Shown: positions 26,512 to 33,964 of the stretch, in pieces | Layout: each line of letters opens with the position of its first letter | Position numbering within the stretch: the first letter of the stretch is position 1 | Assembly: GCA_024233305.1 (NCBI GenBank) | Contig: JACKPV010000027.1 | Location: 186,001-250,000, forward strand | Direction: 5' to 3' | DNA from: Verrucomicrobiales bacterium | GTDB lineage: Bacteria; Verrucomicrobiota; Verrucomicrobiia; Limisphaerales; J093 | DNA: 64,000 nucleotides | Position numbers and translations under genes: made by a program | Notes under the pieces: model-generated | What the model was told of the DNA's origin: nothing | Database searches by the model: none | Seen by the model: only the letters and a program-made list of their open reading frames with translations

Positions 26512-29500
26512 ATGCTGGGTTGGATAATCAAGAAGGTCATCGGTACCAAGAACGACCGCGAGGTGAAACGGTTGCGGCCGTTTGTGGCGCGGATCAACGA
26601 GATCGAGCAGTCGCTCCAGTCGCTCTCCGATGAGGCGTTGCGGGAAAAGACCGCGGCCTGGAAAGCGGAGCTGGCGCAGATCCAGGACAACACGGAACTG
26701 CAACGCCGGCTCGACGAACTCCTGCCGGACGCGTTCGCGGTGGTCAAGAACGCCTGCCGCCGGATGGCCGGGCGCAAGGAGAAGATCGTCGTTCGCGGGC
26801 ACGAAATCGCCTGGGACATGATCCCGTTTGACGTGCAGCTCATCGGCGGCTGGGCACTGCACAAGGGGCGCATCGCCGAAATGGCCACCGGCGAGGGCAA
26901 AACCCTGGTGGCCACCATGCCCGTCTACCTCAACGCCCTCAGCGGCCGGGGGGTGCATGTCGTGACCGTCAACGACTACCTCGCCGCCCGCGACAGCGAA
27001 TGGATGGGCGCCGTCTACCGCTTTCTCGGCCTGACGGTCGGCTGCATCCTCCATGACCAGCCGCCCCCGCTGCGTCGGGAGCAGTACCATTGCGACATCA
27101 CCTACGGCACGAATGCCGAGTTCGGCTTCGACTACCTGCGGGACAACGGCATGGCGGTGCGCGCGGAGGAACAGGTCCAGCGCGGCCACTACTTCGCCAT
27201 CGTCGACGAGGTGGACTCGATCCTCATCGACGAGGCCCGGACGCCGTTGATCATCAGCGGCCCGGCGGTGGTGAACACGGACAACTCGCTGTACGTGGAC
27301 TTCAAGCCGCGGATCGCCTCCCTGGTCCAGGTGCAGGAGAAACTCTGCCGGCGCTTCCTGAGCGAGGCCCGGCAGCTCATCAAGCAACTCCATCCCGAGG
27401 ACGGCTCGAATCCCCCGAACGGAGAGTCCCTCGAGCGCGAGATCGGCCTGCTGCTCTACCGCGTCAAGATGGGTTCCCCCAGGATGCCCGAGTTCCTCCA
27501 GCTCATGGAGGATCCCGAAAATCAGGGGTTGACCCAGGCCGCCGAACTCGAACTCCACGCCGACCAGACCAAGAAATCCCTTTACGCCGAGAAGGAGGAA
27601 CTGTTCTTCGCCATCGACGAAAAGGGCCACGAATCGGATCTCACCGAGAAGGGCCGCAACTTCCTCCAGCCGGACGATCCCGACGCGTTCGTCATGCCGG
27701 ACTTGATCACGGCGATCCACGAGATCGACAACGGCCCCGAGCCGGACGTGGTGAAGCGCATGGAAATGAAGCAGAAGGTCCAGGCCAACTTCGAGGCCAA
27801 GGCCAAGCGCATCCATGCCATTTCGCAGCTGCTCAAGGCCTTCTGCGTGTTCCAGCGCGACGTCCAATACGTGGTCCAGAACGGCAAGGTCGTCATCGTC
27901 GACGAGAACACCGGCCGGCTCATGTCGGGGCGGCGTTGGAGCGATGGCCTGCACCAGGCGGTCGAGGCCAAGGAGGGCGTCGAGATCGAGCGGGAAACCC
28001 AGACGCTGGCCACCATCACCATTCAGAATTACTTCCGGTTGTACGCCAAACTGGCGGGCATGACCGGCACTGCCGAGACCGAGGCGGCGGAGTTCAGCGA
28101 CATCTACAAGCTCGGGGTGCTCGTCATCCCGACCAACAAACCCTGCGTCCGGACGGACTCGAACGACACGGTCTACAAGACGCGTCGCGAGAAATACAAC
28201 GCCGTCGTCCAGGAGATTCAGGAGATTCACGCCCAGGGCCGCCCGATCCTGGTCGGCACCATCTCGGTCGAGGTCAGCGAGCACCTGTCGCGCCTGCTCA
28301 AGAAGGTCGGAATCGTGCATTCCGTCCTCAACGCCAAGTACCACGAGCAGGAGGCCGAAATCGTGGCCCGCGCGGGGCATCGCGGCGGGGTGACCATTGC
28401 CACGAACATGGCCGGCCGCGGCACCGACATCAAGCTGGGCGAGGGGGTCGCCGGTATTGGCGGTCTGCATGTTCTCGGCACCGAACGGCACGAGGCCCGC
28501 CGCATCGACCGCCAGCTGCGGGGGCGTTGCGCGCGGCAGGGGGATCCGGGTTCATCGCACTTCTTCATTTCCCTCGAGGACGATCTGATGCGGCTGTTCG
28601 GCTCGGACCGGATCGTGAAGATCATGGAACGGGTCGGGCTCGAGGAGGGTCAGGAACTCGAACATCCCTTCCTCAACCGCTCGATCGGCCAGGCTCAGAA
28701 ACGCGTCGAACAACACAACTTCCAGATCCGCAAACGAACCCTCGAGTACGACGACGTGATGAACCGTCAGCGCGAGATCGTCTACGGTTTCCGCAACGAG
28801 ATCATCCACGCCGAAGACGTGCGGGACCGGTTGATGGACATCATCGAGGAGGTCGTGGTCGAGAAGGTGCGGCAGACCACGTCGCCAACCGCCGATCCGA
28901 CCGAATGGGACAAGCGGCCACTGGCCGACTGGATCAACCTGAACTTCCCGCTCGGCATGCCGGAGTCCGAACTGACGAAGGCGGCCAACGAAGGGGGCGC
29001 CGAACCGGTGGTCGGCTCGCTTTTCGAGGGCTTGAGCGCCGCCCAGTTCGCCCTTGCCCGTTTCGTCATCGAGCGGATCACGCAGGCCTACCAGCTCAAG
29101 GTTCAGTTCGAGAACCCGGACGCTCTCCGGACGGTCGAGCGCTACACCATTCTGAGCGCCATCGACCGCTTGTGGCAGGAACACCTTTACAGCATCGACA
29201 GCCTCCGCTACAGCATCGGCCTCCGCGCCCACGGGCAGCGGGATCCGCTCATCGAATACAAGATCGAAGCGTTCAAGCTCTTCGACGACTTGATGATCAA
29301 CATCAAGAGCGAGATCTGCCACAACGTCTTCCGCAGCGCCTCGAGCATGATGGCGTTCGAGAACTTCCTGCGCAACCTGCCCAAGCAGACCGTGCATGGT
29401 CAGGTGCAGGCGCTTGGCCAACCCAGTGCCCCCGCCCCCGATCCCAAGGCGCGGAAAGCCGCCTCGGACATGGTCTCCGAGGCGACCGAGGCCGTCTCCA

Positions 29501-29595
29501 AGGCCCGCCCGATCCGCACCGCCGAAAAGGTCGGTCGCAACGATCCGTGCCCGTGCGGCAGCGGCAAGAAGTACAAACAGTGCTGCGGCCGCTGA
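26512..29595 (+). CDS. secA: Preprotein translocase ATPase SecA
   Basis: The 1027-residue protein drives export of unfolded preproteins through SecYEG. Walker A is GEGKT at 127-131; Walker B is VDEVDSILIDEARTPLIIS. The second nucleotide-binding fold shows TNMAGRGTDIKLG and RRIDRQLRGRCARQGD. The last 20 residues hold the zinc-binding CPCGSGKKYKQCC tail that contacts SecB or ribosomes. It is longer than E. coli SecA (901) because of extra sequence around residues 260-400 in the first ATPase lobe region. ATG 26512 gives the family start MLGWIIKKVIG. Confidence 0.97.
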   Translation: MLGWIIKKVIGTKNDREVKRLRPFVARINEIEQSLQSLSDEALREKTAAWKAELAQIQDNTELQRRLDELLPDAFAVVKNACRRMAGRKEKIVVRGHEIAWDMIPFDVQLIGGWALHKGRIAEMATGEGKTLVATMPVYLNALSGRGVHVVTVNDYLAARDSEWMGAVYRFLGLTVGCILHDQPPPLRREQYHCDITYGTNAEFGFDYLRDNGMAVRAEEQVQRGHYFAIVDEVDSILIDEARTPLIISGPAVVNTDNSLYVDFKPRIASLVQVQEKLCRRFLSEARQLIKQLHPEDGSNPPNGESLEREIGLLLYRVKMGSPRMPEFLQLMEDPENQGLTQAAELELHADQTKKSLYAEKEELFFAIDEKGHESDLTEKGRNFLQPDDPDAFVMPDLITAIHEIDNGPEPDVVKRMEMKQKVQANFEAKAKRIHAISQLLKAFCVFQRDVQYVVQNGKVVIVDENTGRLMSGRRWSDGLHQAVEAKEGVEIERETQTLATITIQNYFRLYAKLAGMTGTAETEAAEFSDIYKLGVLVIPTNKPCVRTDSNDTVYKTRREKYNAVVQEIQEIHAQGRPILVGTISVEVSEHLSRLLKKVGIVHSVLNAKYHEQEAEIVARAGHRGGVTIATNMAGRGTDIKLGEGVAGIGGLHVLGTERHEARRIDRQLRGRCARQGDPGSSHFFISLEDDLMRLFGSDRIVKIMERVGLEEGQELEHPFLNRSIGQAQKRVEQHNFQIRKRTLEYDDVMNRQREIVYGFRNEIIHAEDVRDRLMDIIEEVVVEKVRQTTSPTADPTEWDKRPLADWINLNFPLGMPESELTKAANEGGAEPVVGSLFEGLSAAQFALARFVIERITQAYQLKVQFENPDALRTVERYTILSAIDRLWQEHLYSIDSLRYSIGLRAHGQRDPLIEYKIEAFKLFDDLMINIKSEICHNVFRSASSMMAFENFLRNLPKQTVHGQVQALGQPSAPAPDPKARKAASDMVSEATEAVSKARPIRTAEKVGRNDPCPCGSGKKYKQCCGR

Positions 29596-29938
29596 CCGTG
29601 CGCAGCGCGGCTGCTTCGGGGCGCGGCATTGGTTCGCCCGCAAGTGGGACTTCCGGTGGGACCGGCCGAATGAACGCCGCGCGGCATTTTCCCGGCTTCC
29701 TCGAACGCGGGGGAAGCTGAGCGGTGCCCCCGCGGCCGAACCTGCTCCGACCTGAGGGCAACTCTTCGCCCGCGTCCGGCGCGCGTGACGAGCGGTGCGG
29801 TTACCGGCGGCGCAATTGGACGAAGGCCAGGGCTTCGCTCCGGACCCGGTGGCACGGGACAAGCCACCCGGAGCCCCTCGACGACGCTTGACAAGCCGGG
29901 CGGGCCCCTGTCTATTTGCAAAGGATTTGCAATTGCGC
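29596..29938. other. Intergenic region after secA
   Basis: The 343 bases between secA and the next small gene contain no supported coding sequence and no clear terminator. A good promoter (TTGACA-17-TCTATT) and a direct repeat of ATTTGCAA lie at its right end. Confidence 0.5.
29888..29932 (+). promoter_or_regulatory. Promoter with ATTTGCAA direct repeat
   Basis: TTGACA (29888-29893), a 17-base spacer and TCTATT (29911-29916) form the best sigma-70 promoter seen in the window. ATTTGCAA occurs twice, at 29914-29921 and 29925-29932, overlapping the -10 box and the start site, where a repressor could bind. Confidence 0.5.
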
Positions 29939-30259
29939 ATGCGAGCCTTGATGGACATTGGCGAACTCCGGCGGTGGGCCCTGGGCCTGGCGCTGGTCGC
30001 GTGCCTCCTGCTCGCGCATGTCGCGACCGTCTCTGGCGCCCTCCATGCGTTGATCTGTGATGAAGCGGGTTCGCCGGGGCACCAATGCCTGGTCGGTTTG
30101 GTGGCGCAGGGCCTTTTGGAAGTCGCGGCCACCGCGGTGACGCCGGCGCCCGCGCCGGACATTCCATTCGGGTCCGGTCTTCCGGCTCCCGCAGTCGGCC
30201 CGTTCGCGCCGCCCTTTCCCCATCCTCCAGGCCGGGCCCCTCCGGTCGCCGTTTCCTGA
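29939..30259 (+). CDS. Small secreted/membrane His-Cys protein
   Basis: The 106-residue product has one strong hydrophobic segment ([23 protein letters not shown]) followed by a short motif [10 protein letters not shown] and [11 protein letters not shown], then a Pro-rich tail. Small proteins with a comparable H..(H)..DA....H.C....aQG pattern occur beside pilin-like genes in verrucomicrobia; none has a known role. ATG 29939 follows an AAAGGA at 29920 and a good promoter; ATG 29951 is an alternative. A prepilin gene starts 137 bases downstream. Confidence 0.55.
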   Translation: MRALMDIGELRRWALGLALVACLLLAHVATVSGALHALICDEAGSPGHQCLVGLVAQGLLEVAATAVTPAPAPDIPFGSGLPAPAVGPFAPPFPHPPGRAPPVAVS

Positions 30260-30339
30260 TCCAGCCGCCCTGGCTTCGGCGGGTGGGGCGTCCGCGGCGA
30301 CGTCCCCTCTGCGGGCTTGGCGGAACCCGCCGCCTGGAA

Positions 30340-30372
30340 CCCCGCGTCAGCCGGAAGGCTGACCTCGCGGGG
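30340..30372 (+). promoter_or_regulatory. Hairpin in prepilin leader
   Basis: GTCAGCC (30346-30352) pairs with GGCTGAC (30357-30363) around the tetraloop GGAA. CCCCGC and GCGGGG extend the stem with a three-base bulge. No T-run follows, so it is probably a leader structure, not a terminator. It lies 25 bases before the prepilin ATG. Confidence 0.4.
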
Positions 30373-30396
30373 GTGATTGGGAATCGACAAGATGAC

Positions 30397-31110
30397 ATGA
30401 AACGAAAGCGACCTGCCCGGGAAATGCCGGGCTTTACGTTGATCGAATTGCTGGTGGTGATCGCCATCATCGCCATTCTGGCGGGCCTGCTCCTGCCCGC
30501 TCTTTCGGCGGCGAAGGCGAAGGCACAGCAGGCCTCCTGCCGCTCGAACCTCCACCAGATTGGGCTGGGCCTGGCCATGTATGCGGACGACCACCGCGGG
30601 TTCCTCCCGCTCACGACGCACGGCTCCTCCGAGACCAACCGTTCCTGGATCTTCACCCTCGAACCGTTCGTCGGGAACGTCGACCGCATCCGGGCCTGTC
30701 CGTCGGATCCCCACCGGACCGCCCGCCTGACCAACAACGCCTCAAGCTACGTGCCCAACGAGTATGTGTTCGTCGATCGCCTGGATCCGTTCGGCGGCGT
30801 GGTCGAATCGTTCCGCAATCTCGACCGGCTGCGGCGTCCGACCGGGACCGTCACGCTCTTCGAGGTCGCCGATTCGGTGGCCCCGAGCATCTTCGCCGAT
30901 CACACCCATTCGCGCAGCTGGCATCAGGGTTGGGAGTCGGTCTTGTTCGACATCCAGCCCGACCGGCACGGGGGCGCGCGGAACTCCCCGGACCACACCC
31001 GGGGAAGCGCGAACTACCTCTTCGCCGACAGCCACGTCGAGACCATTGCCGCCACCACCTTGAAAGCCCGGATCGACCGCGGCGAGAACGTCGCCCGGCC
31101 GCCGGAATAA
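30397..31110 (+). CDS. Prepilin-like protein (type IV pilin N-terminus)
   Basis: The 237-residue protein starts with a class III signal: [19 protein letters not shown], with predicted cleavage after Gly12, Phe13 at +1 and Glu17 at +5. The rest is a globular domain ending in [15 protein letters not shown], which matches the N..F.DGHV tail of the large verrucomicrobial/planctomycete pseudopilin family. It would be processed by a prepilin peptidase and inserted in the inner membrane; the function of these numerous paralogues is unknown. ATG 30397 lies behind a hairpin leader. Confidence 0.9.
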   Translation: MKRKRPAREMPGFTLIELLVVIAIIAILAGLLLPALSAAKAKAQQASCRSNLHQIGLGLAMYADDHRGFLPLTTHGSSETNRSWIFTLEPFVGNVDRIRACPSDPHRTARLTNNASSYVPNEYVFVDRLDPFGGVVESFRNLDRLRRPTGTVTLFEVADSVAPSIFADHTHSRSWHQGWESVLFDIQPDRHGGARNSPDHTRGSANYLFADSHVETIAATTLKARIDRGENVARPPE

Positions 31111-31271
31111 CGTCATTGCCCCCTGAACCGAAGCCGCCATCCGGGCCGCCGGGAGGTGCCCGCGCGGTTGCGCCCCATGCGCCGCCGGTTCGCCGACCAC
31201 CGGTCCGGCCGGGCGCGGCGCCCCGTTGTTCAACCCCGTACCTGGACTTTTTGCTCAAACCGTAACCGATC

Positions 31272-32873
31272 ATGAACTTCCGCTTCCTTCCGTTTTCCCG
31301 TGCGGCGCTTGCGGCGTCCGCCGCCAGCCTGTCCCTTCATTCCCAGCCTGCCCTGAGCACGGGCCACGCCGACCTCGGCCTCGCCTTTGAGGATGGCGTC
31401 TGGGACCTGCATGTCCACGATGAGGAAACCGATACCGAGTTCGAACCCGAGCGGGTTGTGCTCGAGGTAGGTTCCGCCGGGCATGCCACGGTGCCCGACG
31501 ATCCGCGCTACGCCTGGCTCGGGGCGCCGGGGGATTCCTACTGGGCGCTGCCGGCCACCGCCCATCCGGACCTGCTCTTTCTGGGGCTGGGCACGGAGGA
31601 GATCGAACCGGGCATTTTTGCGAACAACCGGGTTGACCTCACGCTCGAACACCTGGTCGGTCCGGGGCAGGTGTTCCTGTTCCGCACCGATGCCTTCGGG
31701 AATCCGGAGGTCTTCTTCAACAGCGTGGACGGGATTGACGAAGCCGACCTTTACCCGGCCGCCACGGGGGCTCACGCGCATCTGGTCTGGGCCTTCAGCA
31801 CGGCCGGCACCTACCGCGTGGCGGTGCGCGCCGCCGGCGTTCTGGTCGCGAACGGCAGCCGCAGCCGCAGTGCACCCGCCGAATACGTGTTCCAGGTTCG
31901 CCCGGCGGCGTTGGAGCGGGGCCACGTTGACATCCACCTCGCGTGGAATGCCGAGGCCGGCGGCACGCTCGACCTGGCCGTGCGCGATTCGGCCAGGGGA
32001 CAACGCTTCGCCACCAACGAAGTCCTGCTGGTGGCCGGGGAAGCGGCCCAGCTCACGCTGCCCGATGGCACCCCGTTCGGGGCGGGGGGCGACCCGCTTT
32101 GGGTCCTCCCGCAAAGCGAAGATCCCGGACTGCCCTACCTGGGCTTCAGCACGGACGGCGTTCCGGTCGGGGTGTTCAACGGCTCGTTGCGCTACCAACT
32201 CGAGGTTGTCGAGGGGCCGGGCGATTTCTTCCTGTGGCAGGCGGAGGTCGGGGGTTTTGCCGTGCAGATGAACACCACCGATGGGATCGATGCCTCGGAT
32301 GTCCTCGAGCTGACGGCGGGCGGCCACTCGCACCACAACTGGGGATTCACGCAGCCCGGGGTCTACCACGTGCTGTTGCGCGCCGAGGGCGTTCTGGCCG
32401 GAAGCGGGACGGAGGCGGGCAGCAATCTTCTCGGGCTCACGTTCGAATTGGCGCCGTTGCCTGACCCGCTCAACTTCGCTCAATGGCAGCACCGCTTCTG
32501 GCCCACCTGGGTGCCCGACAGCATCAAGGGGCGAACCGCCGATCCCGATGGCAACGGCCTGGTGAACGCGATGGCGTACGCCCTGAATCTCCATCCGCTC
32601 GTGCCGGTTTCCGGGGGACGGCCCGAGGCGGTTCTCATCGACGTCGGCGGGGCGCTGTATCCGGGCCTCGCCTTCACGAGGGTCAAGGCCGCCGGCGACA
32701 TCGTCTACGAGGTGGTGGCGGACGACGGATTGCCCTGGAACGCGCCCACCCCGGTCGACACAGTGGTGTCGGTGGCAGACCACGGAGCCACTGAAACGGT
32801 CACAATGCGGGATGCCGCGTCGCTGCCGGTGGGCGGGGCGCGTTTCCTCCAGTTGCGTGTGCGCTGGCCGTGA
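31272..32873 (+). CDS. Choice-of-anchor M domain surface protein (two repeats)
   Basis: The 533-residue product has a signal peptide and two copies (about residues 30-210 and 212-395) of the surface-anchored-protein repeat first described in actinobacteria (TIGR03769 type). Each copy contains GHxD(L/I)xLA, W.L.......YLG(F/L), GPGxxFL, (N)S/TxDGID and a GxHxHxxWxF metal-ligand-like motif. A C-terminal tail includes WPTWVPDSIKGRTADPDGNGL. In actinobacteria these domains accompany metal ABC transporters. No such transporter is adjacent here, so the role is open. The paired histidines suggest metal binding (inference). Confidence 0.82.
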   Translation: MNFRFLPFSRAALAASAASLSLHSQPALSTGHADLGLAFEDGVWDLHVHDEETDTEFEPERVVLEVGSAGHATVPDDPRYAWLGAPGDSYWALPATAHPDLLFLGLGTEEIEPGIFANNRVDLTLEHLVGPGQVFLFRTDAFGNPEVFFNSVDGIDEADLYPAATGAHAHLVWAFSTAGTYRVAVRAAGVLVANGSRSRSAPAEYVFQVRPAALERGHVDIHLAWNAEAGGTLDLAVRDSARGQRFATNEVLLVAGEAAQLTLPDGTPFGAGGDPLWVLPQSEDPGLPYLGFSTDGVPVGVFNGSLRYQLEVVEGPGDFFLWQAEVGGFAVQMNTTDGIDASDVLELTAGGHSHHNWGFTQPGVYHVLLRAEGVLAGSGTEAGSNLLGLTFELAPLPDPLNFAQWQHRFWPTWVPDSIKGRTADPDGNGLVNAMAYALNLHPLVPVSGGRPEAVLIDVGGALYPGLAFTRVKAAGDIVYEVVADDGLPWNAPTPVDTVVSVADHGATETVTMRDAASLPVGGARFLQLRVRWP

Positions 32874-33038
32874 GCCTTCGGGAAATCTGGTCGCTGCGAG
32901 CGGTCAGACCCCGAGGACCGCCGGGACCGTCCACGCCGCCGTTCAGACCGGGCGGCGAACCGCCCGTCCGGACAGCCGCCCTCCTTTGAGGCACCGTCCC
33001 CCGATCAGCCCTGCCGGCGTACCTTGCACGCTTCTTGC

Positions 33039-33167
33039 CGCGTCCGAAAACGGTGGGGACGAGCGCTGCGCCGCCGCAATGGCAAGGAGTGGATCCGGGT
33101 GCTGGAAGGTCGGCAGGCGAGCGGGAAGTTCAGCGCCCAAATCCAGGCCTATGTGGGGGTGCGGTGA
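33039..33167 (+). pseudogene. Possible remnant of IS66 accessory gene (TnpA-like)
   Basis: Forty-two codons before a TGA read NGKEWIRVLEGRQASGKFSAQ. The pattern W...L...ASG.S....C is that of the N-terminal helix-turn-helix of IS66 TnpA, with the usual FC replaced. No start codon or further IS66 part is joined to it. This is weak evidence. Confidence 0.25.
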
Positions 33168-33390
33168 CTGGAGTTGGCGCGAGCGGGGCTCCGGTCTTGG
33201 AGGGGATCAACGCACACGACCCGGTGCTGCCCGATGGCAGTGGGCGACGTTTGCGGTTGCGGTTGGCGCAACGCAGCGAGATGCGCCTCTCGATCCACCC
33301 CGCTGGATGAAGCCGGTCAGTCCTCGCCCACGGGGAGCGAAACGCCGGAAATGAACCTGCGACTCTCCAAGCGCCGTTGACGGGGTTCTA

Positions 33391-33592
33391 CTGAGCCGTA
33401 ACGATTCAGTAACTCGTAGCCGCCGACGTGCAGTCGGCGCATGATTGAGCTGGGATAGGGCAGCCGGTTGCCGAGGGCGACGATTCACCGAAAGGTAACT
33501 GCTGATCGGAATCGGCGAGCCCGCGTAAGCGCTTGGATTTCAGCGCCGACTACACGTCGGCGGCTGCCCCGTGTTGAATCGATACGGCTGAG
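33391..33592. repeat. Palindromic gene-end repeat, copy 4
   Basis: A full-length copy with CTGAGCCGTAACGATTCAGT at the left end and TTGAATCGATACGGCTGAG at the right. It is nearly identical to copy 2 over its whole length, indicating fairly recent movement or strong conservation. It is the only full copy not directly at a recognisable intact gene end. Confidence 0.88.
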
Positions 33593-33964
33593 GTCTGCCT
33601 GAAGCTGGGCCGGCTGGATGGCATCAGGGTGGAGGGGCTTATACGGGTAGCTGTTGGCGGCATCCGGCAGGAAGACCGAGGGGATCGAAGTCCTGGAACG
33701 TTCCCGCAACGGTTTCCTGCGGCTGGGGCATCCGGGCGGGGCAGAACCGGTGGCGTCCCTGATCGCGCAATTGAAACCCACGTGAGCCGGCGACCCCTCG
33801 TCCGCGCGGCGGGCAACCCGCCCGCCCACCGCCGCGTCCCGCCGCTCGACGCGCTTCGCGGCTCGCAAAACTGCTTTACAAACTGCTGGCGCGATGCATT
33901 TTAACGCCTGTCCGACAGACAACCCTTAAGCCTACAACGAGCGGAAGCGCAGAGACGCTGTTTC

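Larger units (their letters stand above)
32874..33964. other. Long non-coding/degenerate region
   Basis: This 1.09-kb stretch between two secreted-protein genes contains repeat copy 4 (33391-33592) and a possible remnant of an IS66 accessory gene (33039-33167). To the right of the repeat, the minus strand from about 33780 to 33590 can be read as a protein-like tail (SIPSVFLPDAANSYPYK) that I could not assign. No intact gene or clear terminator was seen. Confidence 0.5.
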
